DNA from: Bacteroidales bacterium | GTDB taxonomy: Bacteria > Bacteroidota > Bacteroidia > Bacteroidales > FEN-979 | Direction: 5' to 3' | Length of the DNA stretch: 48,842 nucleotides | NCBI GenBank assembly: GCA_023231005.1 | Contig: JALNWG010000023.1 | Coordinates: 1-48,842 of the forward strand | Part shown: piece by piece, positions 41,769 to 48,842 of the stretch | Position numbering within the stretch: the stretch's first letter is position 1 | How the letters are laid out: every line of letters begins with the position of its first letter | Position numbers and translations under genes: made by a program | The notes under the pieces: model-generated | What the model saw: the letters and a program-made list of their open reading frames with translations, nothing else | Told to the model about the DNA's origin: nothing | Databases searched by the model: none

Positions 41769-44700
41769 TTATCCACGTGGGTCTTTTTTAAACGGCATTT
41801 TTGCCATTTTCTCCACTTCCAGACTGGGAAAACCAAACTCTTCCACGATTTTCCCAAGGATCAGGTAAATCCCTTCTCCCCGGAAAGGAAATTTATTAAC
41901 AACCTGTGGAAAATGAACGGTATCGAAAAACTGTCCATTCACATCGATAAAAGTTCCAAAGTGCATCCATTCCTTCTTTACGGTACGAGCATATTTAATG
42001 GTTACCAGCAATCCAAGCATACGTACTCGTTTTTTAACATGGTGGATCATATCCAAAGCCATGATCTCTCCTCTGAAAGAAGTTTCCAGAAGATCAAACC
42101 AACTATGGGTTACAGGCCAACCCAAAAGCTCAATTTCGTCATAAACCTCTTCAAGATGGCTTTGCCAGAGAACCGGAAGTTCATAATTTTTTGAAGTCAC
42201 AGCGTTGATAATTGGTAATTGGTAATTGTCAATTGACGAATCCGGATTTTGAGCATCGAATGATTGATGTCGGATCGGTGATGATTTAATTTTCCCCAAC
42301 AACATGTGTGCTTCCCATAACAGAGTTGCTTTTGGCTTCCCTGTAAAACGAAAAGCACCAACCCGGATAAGAATGATAAGTTGATCAAGGGTGATGGGGA
42401 CCCGCTCTACGAAATCCTCAAGGTCTTTGTATGGCTCTTCCGTTTTTTGTAAATCACGGGTTGTAAATCGTAAATCGTAAATCGATTTTCCTACCTGATT
42501 TTCAAGATCACTGATATGAATAAATCCAATATAGATATTATTTTCGCAAATACTGGTTTTATATTCACTCTGGTTGACACAAGGCAAATGGATCTTCCCT
42601 CCCAAAATATGAGCTTCATTAAAATAGACCCAACCGGGATAGAATCCCCCAAAATTATTAATCACCCCAACCATAAATTCCAATGGAAAATGGGCTTTCA
42701 GAAACAAGCTCTGGTAGCTTTCCACGGCATAAGAAGCCGAATGGGCTTTCGAAAATGAATACCCTGCAAAGGATTCGATTTGCCGCCAAACCTCTTTGAT
42801 CACTATTTCTGGATATCCTGATTTCCTGCAATTGTCGAAAAACTTATCGATGATCCGCTGCAACTCTTTTTTCGAACGGTATTTTCCACTCATGGCACGC
42901 CGTAACACATCGGAATCTGCCAGATCGAGACCAGCAAAATGGTGACAAATTTTCAAAACATCTTCCTGATAAACCATCACCCCATACGTTTCTTTCAATT
43001 GTTCTTCCATAACCGGATGCAGATACCTGATTTTATCCGGATGGTGAAAGCGATAAATATACTCCTTCATCATTCCCGATCGAGCCACTCCCGGACGGAT
43101 AATTGAGCTGGCAGCAACCAGACTACGATAGTTATCACATTGAAGTTTTTTTAATAATCCTCTCATGGCAGGACTTTCCACATAAAAACAGCCGATTGTT
43201 TTCCCTTTTCGCAAAAGCTCCCTTACTTTTTCATCTTTTTTAAACTCCCCTATCCGGTGTACATCTACATTATACCTCCGGTTTTTCTTAACGATTTCGG
43301 CTGTTTCGTAAATATGTCCGATACCCCGCTGACTTAAGATATCGAGTTTTTCAAAACCAATATCTTCGGCAACATACATGTCCCATTGGGTGGTAGGAAA
43401 TCCCTTGGAAGGCAGATCCAGTGCGGTATAACAAGTGATGGGTTCTTCAGAGATCAGAACGCCACCGGCATGGATGCTGCGCAGGTTCGGAAAATCGGCC
43501 ATCATCTCACCCAGATCATGAATCTTCCGAACAATATCATTTTGATTAATCGCTTCTTCTGGATGTTTTAAAAATGCATCCATCTCTTGCATTGGGAGTC
43601 CATGTACTTTTCCCAATTCCCGATAAATGGATTTGTCCTTAAACGTTGACATTGCTCCAAGAAGTGCGGTGGAACCACGGCCATATCTTTTAAAAATATA
43701 ATCCAGCACCGCATCGCGTTCTTTCCAGGAATAATCGATATCGAAATCGGGAGGAAAAGTCCGCTTAGAATTGATAAATCGCTCGAAATAGAGGTCGAGA
43801 TCGATGGGATCCACATCGGTAATCTTCAGGCAATAAGCCACAATACTGTTGGCTCCACTCCCCCGCCCCACGTGATAAAATCCCCGTGACATAGAATACC
43901 GGATGATGTCCCAGGCAATGAGGAAATAGGCGGCAAATTTCATATTGCAAATAACCTCCAATTCATGTCTGATCCTATCGATCGCTTCTGTATGGTATTT
44001 TCCATATCGGTATTCCAATCCGTCCATAGCCAGTTTTTCAAGCAATATTCGGTCATCATAAAGAGTTCCGGTGAAGGTCCGTTTGTTTTTACAACTTTTA
44101 TAATCGAAATCGATGGAACATGAGTCGATGAGTTTTTCCGTGTTTTGGATAATCGCGGGGAAAGCTGCACAGATCTCGATCAACTTATCTATGGGACGCA
44201 TAAACTCATCGGCAGCAGCAAGCTGGTCGGATTCGAGGCGACTCAACAGGACATTGTTATCTACTGCTCTGAAATTCCGATGTAACTCGTATTCCTTTTC
44301 ATTCCGGAAAGTAACCGGTGCCATAAGCACCATCCTGGAAATCAGATCACGGTGGCGGGAAAGAAAAAAAGCATTGAGCTCGGAAGGCCTTATGCCAACA
44401 AATGTTTCAGGTGACAAAATTTCGCCATTTCGCCATTTCGCTATTTCACTATTTTGGAATGGATAGATGGTGTATACATTGTTGAATTCCGGAGTTTGAT
44501 CGGGAAGCGGAAGATTGTTCAGGTTGTAATGACTAAGAAATTCATTCAGCTCACGAAAACCTTCGTTGTTCTTGGCCAATCCAATATACAGCAATCGATT
44601 ATCCCGACGGAACTCAATCCCTGCAATGGGTTTGATGCCACGTTCTTTACAGGCAGCCACAAAATCCACGATACCGGTAGAGTTATTGATATCCGTAAGA

Positions 44701-44801
44701 CACAGTGCAGAAGCATGATTTCTCACCCCTTCCTCCACAAGATCAGCCACGGATATGGTTCCGTAACGAAGTGAATAATACGTATGACAATTTAAATACA
44801 T
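41769..44801 (-). CDS. dnaE2: DNA polymerase III alpha subunit, short error-prone type
   Basis: 1010 residues, shorter than the main DnaE (about 1160 to over 1200). PHP domain at the N-terminus (NCHTYYSLRYG, ALCLTDINNS), polymerase palm with HVGRGSGANS (310-319) and catalytic Asp pair in PDFDID (351-356), fingers, HhH region and a C-terminal OB-fold. The set dinB-dnaE next to a LexA/CI-like repressor resembles inducible mutagenesis cassettes (DnaE2/ImuC type), so this is likely the translesion alpha subunit, but DnaE1 versus DnaE2 cannot be proved without a tree. Three short tandem repeat arrays interrupt the coding sequence in frame (42209-42236, 42450-42484, 44419-44450). Confidence 0.85.
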   Translation of the reverse strand: MYLNCHTYYSLRYGTISVADLVEEGVRNHASALCLTDINNSTGIVDFVAACKERGIKPIAGIEFRRDNRLLYIGLAKNNEGFRELNEFLSHYNLNNLPLPDQTPEFNNVYTIYPFQNSEIAKWRNGEILSPETFVGIRPSELNAFFLSRHRDLISRMVLMAPVTFRNEKEYELHRNFRAVDNNVLLSRLESDQLAAADEFMRPIDKLIEICAAFPAIIQNTEKLIDSCSIDFDYKSCKNKRTFTGTLYDDRILLEKLAMDGLEYRYGKYHTEAIDRIRHELEVICNMKFAAYFLIAWDIIRYSMSRGFYHVGRGSGANSIVAYCLKITDVDPIDLDLYFERFINSKRTFPPDFDIDYSWKERDAVLDYIFKRYGRGSTALLGAMSTFKDKSIYRELGKVHGLPMQEMDAFLKHPEEAINQNDIVRKIHDLGEMMADFPNLRSIHAGGVLISEEPITCYTALDLPSKGFPTTQWDMYVAEDIGFEKLDILSQRGIGHIYETAEIVKKNRRYNVDVHRIGEFKKDEKVRELLRKGKTIGCFYVESPAMRGLLKKLQCDNYRSLVAASSIIRPGVARSGMMKEYIYRFHHPDKIRYLHPVMEEQLKETYGVMVYQEDVLKICHHFAGLDLADSDVLRRAMSGKYRSKKELQRIIDKFFDNCRKSGYPEIVIKEVWRQIESFAGYSFSKAHSASYAVESYQSLFLKAHFPLEFMVGVINNFGGFYPGWVYFNEAHILGGKIHLPCVNQSEYKTSICENNIYIGFIHISDLENQVGKSIYDLRFTTRDLQKTEEPYKDLEDFVERVPITLDQLIILIRVGAFRFTGKPKATLLWEAHMLLGKIKSSPIRHQSFDAQNPDSSIDNYQLPIINAVTSKNYELPVLWQSHLEEVYDEIELLGWPVTHSWFDLLETSFRGEIMALDMIHHVKKRVRMLGLLVTIKYARTVKKEWMHFGTFIDVNGQFFDTVHFPQVVNKFPFRGEGIYLILGKIVEEFGFPSLEVEKMAKMPFKKDPRG
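42209..42236. repeat. Heptamer array within dnaE
   Basis: Four 7-bp units: TAATTGG, TAATTGG, TAATTGT, CAATTGA. It encodes the linker SIDNYQLPIIN in the C-terminal third of the polymerase. Confidence 0.85.
42450..42484. repeat. Second heptamer array within dnaE
   Basis: Five 7-bp units: TAAATCA, CGGGTTG, then TAAATCG three times. Encodes IYDLRFTTRDLQ. The unit differs from that of the first array. Confidence 0.85.
44419..44450. repeat. Octamer array within dnaE
   Basis: Four 8-bp units: ATTTCGCC, ATTTCGCC, ATTTCGCT, ATTTCACT. Encodes NSEIAKWRNGEI near residues 117-128. The same octamer family recurs at the dinB/dnaE junction. Confidence 0.85.
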
Positions 44802-44831
44802 TTCGCTATTTCATAATTTCACTATTTCTCA
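44800..44831. repeat. Octamer array across the dinB/dnaE junction
   Basis: Four 8-bp units: ATTTCGCT, ATTTCATA, ATTTCACT, ATTTCTCA. The array contains the dinB stop codon (44806-44808) and the first bases of dnaE (ATG complement at 44799-44801), and thus sets the intergenic spacing of the two polymerase genes. Confidence 0.85.
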
Positions 44832-45972
44832 TGGTCACTGCTCTTCCGATGCTCTTCTGCCCATACTTCCGCCGGATCCGGTCAATGGTTTGATACAGGG
44901 TTACCATTTCAGTACTATCCTCGAACATATTGAGTTGCGGGTTTCCGGAAATGAGCCCGCTGAAGCGCACACCGATCAGGCGTATCAGCATACGGCGTTG
45001 ATACAGATGGTCGAAAAGTTCCTTCACCACAGGGATAAGCTGATGGTCGAAAGCGGTATATGGCACCTGTTTCTGCAGCGTGTGGGTGTCGAAATTCGAG
45101 TAACGGATTTTCACTGTAACACAAGAGGTGAGTTTTTGCTTATCGCGCAGTTCAAAGGAAATCTTCTCTACCATCTTCACCAAGAGATCTTTCATCATGA
45201 TGATGTTGATGCTGTCCTGTTCAAAGGTAGTTTCGGCACTCACCGATTTGGCCTCCTGATATGGATAAACGGGGGTACGGTCTATGCCATTGGCCTTTTC
45301 CCAAAGCACAAGACCACATTTTCCCATCACACGTTCCATCATCTCCACAGGGATATGGCTCAGGGTGTCGATTGTAACAATACCCATAGAGCGAAGCAAT
45401 GGGTAAGTTTTCTCTCCTATGCCCGGAATCTTCCGGATGGAAAGGGGTGAAAGAAAAGATTTCACTTCTTCTCCCGGCACCTGTAATTCCCCATTTGGCT
45501 TGGCTTCACCGGTAGCAATTTTAGAAACGGTTTTGTTCACCGACAAACCAAAAGAGATAGGCAACCCGGTATTTTTAACAATGGTTTGCCGCAATTCATG
45601 AGCCCATTTCAGCAAACCGAAAAACCGGTCCATCCCGGTGATATCGATATAATGTTCATCAATGGATGCCTTCTCGTAAAGGGGTGCCCGTTCAGCAATG
45701 ATCTCTGTAACCGTATGTGAATATCTGGAATATAATTCCATATCTCCCCTGATAATGGCTGCATCGCGGCACAACATCCGGGCCATTTTCATGGGCATTG
45801 CTGAACTTACCCCAAACCGCCGGGCTTCATAGCTGCAACTGGCTACCACGCCACGATCGGAAGTTCCCCCAATGATCACAGGCCTCCCTGTCAACTCAGG
45901 GCGGATCAGGCGCTCAACGGAAACAAAGAAGGCATCAAGATCAAGATGGACTATGTTACGGGCAACTATCAT
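44806..45972 (-). CDS. dinB: DNA polymerase IV (Y family)
   Basis: 388 residues. Y-family palm: HLDLDAFFVSVE near the N-terminus, SYEARRFGVSSAMP and the catalytic SIDEHYIDITG (usual SIDEAYLD, with H for A). The little-finger domain follows (about 245-350). The C-terminal stretch NPQLNMFED resembles a beta-clamp-binding peptide (QL.MF). Performs translesion synthesis. The stop is 4 bp before the dnaE start codon (same operon), and the gene is divergent from the LexA/CI-like repressor. Confidence 0.95.
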   Translation of the reverse strand: MIVARNIVHLDLDAFFVSVERLIRPELTGRPVIIGGTSDRGVVASCSYEARRFGVSSAMPMKMARMLCRDAAIIRGDMELYSRYSHTVTEIIAERAPLYEKASIDEHYIDITGMDRFFGLLKWAHELRQTIVKNTGLPISFGLSVNKTVSKIATGEAKPNGELQVPGEEVKSFLSPLSIRKIPGIGEKTYPLLRSMGIVTIDTLSHIPVEMMERVMGKCGLVLWEKANGIDRTPVYPYQEAKSVSAETTFEQDSINIIMMKDLLVKMVEKISFELRDKQKLTSCVTVKIRYSNFDTHTLQKQVPYTAFDHQLIPVVKELFDHLYQRRMLIRLIGVRFSGLISGNPQLNMFEDSTEMVTLYQTIDRIRRKYGQKSIGRAVTMRNSEIMK

Positions 45973-46103
45973 AAGCAGAAATGGTGAATAGTAAAATCAT
46001 TGACGGGCTTTCAACTTTAATTTGTATAACAGTTTTTTCTTCTTAATCCAGAAATAATTCAAAAGGTAACTCCCAAAATCATATTTTTTACTATTTTTTT
46101 TAT

Positions 46104-46111
46104 TATCTTTG
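46104..46111 (+). promoter_or_regulatory. -7 element of the LexA-like repressor gene
   Basis: TATCTTTG matches TAnnTTTG on the + strand, 61 bp upstream of the ATG at 46173. Confidence 0.5.
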
Positions 46112-46136
46112 TCGTGTTTTTAATCAAATTTACGAC
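46111..46136. promoter_or_regulatory. Candidate SOS operator between divergent promoters
   Basis: Inverted repeat GTCGT-N16-ACGAC spans exactly the gap between the + strand -7 element (46104-46111) and the minus-strand -7 element (46125-46132). A dimer of the adjacent LexA/CI-like repressor bound here would block both promoters. Confidence 0.45.
46125..46132 (-). promoter_or_regulatory. -7 element of the dinB-dnaE operon
   Basis: Minus-strand TAAATTTG matches TAnnTTTG, 152 bp upstream of the dinB ATG. Confidence 0.4.
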
Positions 46137-46172
46137 TACAATATAATCATAATTTATAAAAACGCAAGAAAA

Positions 46173-46976
46173 ATGTATTTCGGTTCCAATATTAAATTTA
46201 TGCGCAAGCGACTAAATCGCACTCAGGACGATGTTGCCCAAACGCTTGAAATAAAACGGTCCACTCTCAGTGGATATGAAAATGGGATTGCCCAACCCGG
46301 AATGGATACATTGATACGGTTTTCCAATTACTTCAACATCGCGATCGATACCCTGATTAAGATAAATCTGCAAAAATTGCCTGAAAGCCAGCTCCGGCAG
46401 ATCGAACGGGGATTTGATGTTTACCTGAAAGGGACCCACCTTCGTATTCTGGCTACAACAATTGGGAAAGACAATGAAGAAAATATCGAGTTGGTGTCGG
46501 AGAAAGCGAAAGCTGGCTATACAAGTGGTTTTGCCGATCCAGAGTACATCAGTATTTTACCCACTTTCCGGTTGCCCTTTCTTTCAAAACAAAAAAAGTA
46601 CCGTACTTTTCAAATCAGCGGAGATTCTATGCTTCCCATCCCCCATAGATCCTGGGTTACCGGTGTCTTCGTTCAGGATTGGTTGACCGTTCGCGACAAG
46701 GATGCTTGCATTGTTCTTACCGTTGAGGATGGCATTGTATTTAAGGTCGTGGAGAACAGGATCAAAAGTGAAAACAAATTGATCTTACATTCTCTCAACC
46801 CCTTGTATGAGCCTTTTGATCTTATGGTCAAGGAGATCAGGGAAATCTGGCAATTTGTTCATTATATCAGTCCAACCATACCGGAAAACCCGACTGCCGA
46901 AAATTATCACCTCGTTGAAACCATCAAGCAACTGAAGCAGGATGTTCGGGCAATTCAAACACATCTTAATTTTTGA
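46173..46976 (+). CDS. LexA/CI-type self-cleaving repressor (XRE HTH plus S24 peptidase)
   Basis: 267 residues. XRE helix-turn-helix at about 1-60 (NRTQDDVAQTLEIKRSTLSG). The S24 domain carries a likely cleavage site A114-G115 (EKAKAGYTSG), nucleophile S152 in SGDSMLP, and general-base K191 in VFKVVE. All three elements of autoproteolysis are present, so it should be inactivated by DNA damage through RecA. It is divergent from dinB-dnaE and is probably the repressor of that cassette. A C-terminal helix (about 245-267) follows. Confidence 0.9.
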   Translation: MYFGSNIKFMRKRLNRTQDDVAQTLEIKRSTLSGYENGIAQPGMDTLIRFSNYFNIAIDTLIKINLQKLPESQLRQIERGFDVYLKGTHLRILATTIGKDNEENIELVSEKAKAGYTSGFADPEYISILPTFRLPFLSKQKKYRTFQISGDSMLPIPHRSWVTGVFVQDWLTVRDKDACIVLTVEDGIVFKVVENRIKSENKLILHSLNPLYEPFDLMVKEIREIWQFVHYISPTIPENPTAENYHLVETIKQLKQDVRAIQTHLNF

Positions 46977-46986
46977 ATAATATTAT

Positions 46987-46994
46987 TATATTTG
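46987..46994 (+). promoter_or_regulatory. -7 element of UDP-glucose dehydrogenase gene
   Basis: TATATTTG matches TAnnTTTG, 23 bp upstream of the ATG at 47018, and excludes a TTG start at 46973. Confidence 0.5.
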
Positions 46995-47017
46995 TTCGCA
47001 CATTAATAAAAATCCCT

Positions 47018-48343
47018 ATGAAAGTTGCTATCGTTGGATCTGGGTATGTCGGTCTGGTAACCGGCACCTGTTTCGCTGAAGTCGGTATTGATGTCGTTTG
47101 TGTTGATATTGACCAAAAGAAAATCGATAATCTCAAAAATGGGATCATTCCTATTTATGAACCGGGATTGGAAGAAATGGTTCACCGTAACATGAAAAAA
47201 GAACGGCTGAACTTTACTACTAACCTCGCGGAAGCACTCGAAAACTGTGAAGTAGTTTTCAGCGCAGTAGGGACACCTCCTGATGAAGACGGAAGCGCCG
47301 ACCTCCAATATGTAATTAGTGTAGCCCGTGAATGTGGGCGATACATGAAAGATTATTTGCTGATCGTCACCAAAAGTACCGTTCCGGTAGGAACTGCCGA
47401 AAAAGTAAAGAAAGCCATTCAGGAGGAACTGGATAAACGAGGTATTGATCTTGAATTTGATGTTGCCTCTAATCCTGAATTTTTGAAAGAAGGAGCAGCC
47501 ATTGATGATTTTCTAAAACCTGATCGTATCGTTGTGGGCTGTAATTCTGCCCGTGCGGAGGAGTTGATGAAATCACTCTATAAACCTTTTACCTTGAATG
47601 GCCATCCGGTTATTTTTATGGATATCACTTCCGCTGAAATGACCAAATATGCCGCCAACTCTATGTTGGCCACGAAAATCAGTTTTATGAATGACATTGC
47701 TAATTTATGTGAAATCGTTGGCGCTGATATCAATATGGTGAGAAGAGGAATTGGTTCCGATACACGTATTGGAAATAAATTTATTTATCCCGGCATTGGA
47801 TATGGCGGGTCCTGCTTTCCAAAAGATGTTAAAGCCCTGATCCACACCTCCGATGATTTCAAACATAGCCTCCGGGTGCTGAAAGCGGTAGAAGCAGTGA
47901 ATGAGGATCAGAAAGCGGTTTTGTTCAATAAAATGGCGAAGCATTATAATGGAGATATTAAAGGTAAAACCGTGGCGCTCTGGGGGCTATCATTTAAACC
48001 ACAAACTGATGATATGCGGGAAGCGCCCTCTCTGGTAATAATAAAAAAACTATTGGAAGCCGGTGTCAAAGTAAAAGCATACGATCCGGTTGCGATGCAT
48101 GAAGCTGAGCGTATCCTGGGGGATAAAATTTATTTTGCCCCTGATCAATACGATACTTTAATTGATGCCGATTGCCTAATGCTCATCACAGAATGGCCTG
48201 AATTCAAATTTCCGAACTTCAATATTATCCGGAAATTATTGAAAGAACCTGTTATTTTTGATGGCCGAAATATATACGAAATCGCAGAAATGAAGCGGAA
48301 GGGATTCTCCTATTATTGCATCGGAGTGAATACTTCCAATTAG
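47018..48343 (+). CDS. ugd: UDP-glucose 6-dehydrogenase
   Basis: 441 residues. Rossmann NAD-binding motif GSGYVGLVTG (residues 7-16), VFSAVGTPPDEDGSADL, substrate-region SNPEFLKEGAAIDDF and the catalytic Cys in GYGGSCFPKD; the C-terminal domain ends with FDGRNIY. Converts UDP-glucose to UDP-glucuronate for capsule or lipopolysaccharide sugars. No other sugar-nucleotide gene is adjacent in the window. Confidence 0.96.
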   Translation: MKVAIVGSGYVGLVTGTCFAEVGIDVVCVDIDQKKIDNLKNGIIPIYEPGLEEMVHRNMKKERLNFTTNLAEALENCEVVFSAVGTPPDEDGSADLQYVISVARECGRYMKDYLLIVTKSTVPVGTAEKVKKAIQEELDKRGIDLEFDVASNPEFLKEGAAIDDFLKPDRIVVGCNSARAEELMKSLYKPFTLNGHPVIFMDITSAEMTKYAANSMLATKISFMNDIANLCEIVGADINMVRRGIGSDTRIGNKFIYPGIGYGGSCFPKDVKALIHTSDDFKHSLRVLKAVEAVNEDQKAVLFNKMAKHYNGDIKGKTVALWGLSFKPQTDDMREAPSLVIIKKLLEAGVKVKAYDPVAMHEAERILGDKIYFAPDQYDTLIDADCLMLITEWPEFKFPNFNIIRKLLKEPVIFDGRNIYEIAEMKRKGFSYYCIGVNTSN

Positions 48344-48364
48344 TAGTATATTTAAACAGGAAAA

Positions 48365-48396
48365 AGCCTAACAGTTGGCTCTATGACTGTTAGCCT
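48365..48396 (+). terminator. Hairpin after ugd
   Basis: Stem AGCCTAACAGT (48365-48375) with ACTGTTAGCCT (48386-48396), 11 bp with one mismatch, 10-nt loop, 21 bp past the ugd stop. No long T-tract follows; may be a terminator or an end of the neighbouring insertion element. Confidence 0.45.
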
Positions 48397-48423
48397 GAAT
48401 TATTTCTAAAAAATAGGAAAAGT

Positions 48424-48453
48424 TTGTTAACCCATTGATATTTACTATCTTTG
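48424..48453 (+). promoter_or_regulatory. Bacteroidetes -33/-7 promoter of the transposase fragment
   Basis: TTG (48424-48426), N19, TATCTTTG (48446-48453): a full consensus promoter 28 bp upstream of the ATG at 48482. Confidence 0.65.
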
Positions 48454-48481
48454 AGGCTGCAAAACAAAAACAAACCTTTCC

Positions 48482-48736
48482 ATGAGTGAAGATACAAAAA
48501 GTCCCAATGCCAACCCAATTTCTGAGATCAATACTTTTTCTTCACCTCTTTTTAACCTATCTCCGGTTTGCAAAAAGCCAATAGAGATGAGCTTTTCAGC
48601 CGGGAAGATTTCTTCAGATGGAGGGTTGTTGTTATTACGAGAGACAAATCATCCTGTTTCGCAAACCACATTCCGAAAACCCGCACGGCCCACCCTTTCT
48701 CTGGCATCGCTTTTTTCCAGAAATTTTGGTTTGTGA
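48482..48736 (+). pseudogene. N-terminal fragment of an IS1380-family-like transposase
   Basis: 84 residues. The segment EMSFSAGKISSDGGLLLLRE (about residues 36-55) matches the start of IS1380-type DDE transposases (which read F-S-x-x-x-(I/L)-S-S-D-G-G-L-L-L-L-R). After this point the sequence no longer looks like a transposase, and the frame ends at 48736, whereas intact proteins exceed 400 residues. The remaining 106 bp to the window edge show no continuation in any frame that I can recognise. Truncation by deletion or rearrangement is likely; the promoter upstream looks intact. Confidence 0.6.
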
Positions 48737-48842
48737 ATAATCCAGGTTAACATGGATCAGCCAAGCACCAGGAACTTTGCACTTGCCACTACCTCTTTCA
48801 TGAAGACTATCCGGGCAACATACATTCCGCTATGCCAACCAG

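Noticed and set aside
48737..48842. Short minus-strand frame at the right edge
   Set aside because: Only about 27 codons before a stop, no recognisable motif.
1..48842. tRNA, rRNA or riboswitch genes
   Set aside because: Intergenic regions are short and I saw no cloverleaf, rRNA signature or known aptamer core.

Overview
The window looks like chromosomal DNA of a Bacteroidota (Bacteroidetes) bacterium. It is AT-rich, and several genes are preceded by the Bacteroidetes -7 element TAnnTTTG, in two cases with a correctly spaced -33 TTG (36720-36750, 48424-48453). It also carries families typical of this phylum: Omp28-like lipoprotein, DUF6029-like outer-membrane protein, tandem AAA/DUF4143 ATPases, and an NhaD antiporter. 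All calls come from reading the sequence; no database search was run.

Layout. 1-4.3 kb is an accessory stretch: a partial HTH gene running off the left edge, two AAA/DUF4143 ATPases, a decayed fragment of a third, an 11-bp tandem repeat array and a palindromic double operator. 4.3-5.7 kb is nhaD. 5.8-10.2 kb is a three-gene operon for a synthase-dependent polysaccharide: TPR/beta-barrel export protein, CesA-like GT2 synthase and GH26-like hydrolase.

10.3-26.2 kb is a single-strand, tightly packed 21-gene gas vesicle cluster. It holds gvpA, gvpN, gvpK, gvpG, gvpO, gvpH, five gvpF/L paralogues and GvpA/J-type proteins, plus an unusual set of chaperone-like parts: a CDC48-type double AAA+ ATPase, an ArsA-like ATPase with an internal gap, a GvpF/L-J-domain fusion, a separate DnaJ-type zinc-finger protein, two Hsp20 domains, and two proteins built on repeated GRAM/PH-like domains. 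One of those two is fused to GvpA/J and the other to Hsp20. 26.4-30.1 kb, immediately upstream on the same strand, holds a hybrid PAS histidine kinase and an NtrC-type regulator that are plausible controllers.

30.3-35 kb is an iron-sulfur/redox locus. A Crp/Fnr-like and a cysteine-rich Rrf2 regulator are divergent from an operon of ABC ATPase, G3E-like GTPase, cysteine desulfurase and a [4Fe-4S]-domain protein. 35-41 kb carries an M49-like lipoprotein peptidase, an SPFH protein, a TlpA-like thioredoxin, a DUF6029-like protein and an Omp28-like lipoprotein. 41-47 kb holds cysC and an SOS-type mutagenesis cassette: short DnaE polymerase and DinB, divergent from a LexA/CI-type self-cleaving repressor. 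47-48.3 kb is UDP-glucose 6-dehydrogenase. The right edge has the start of a broken IS1380-type transposase.

The best candidate for something undescribed is the gas vesicle cluster, in which assembly factors appear physically fused to, or co-encoded with, a complete-looking chaperone toolkit. The Fe-S operon and the in-frame 7/8-bp repeat arrays inside coding genes are secondary candidates.
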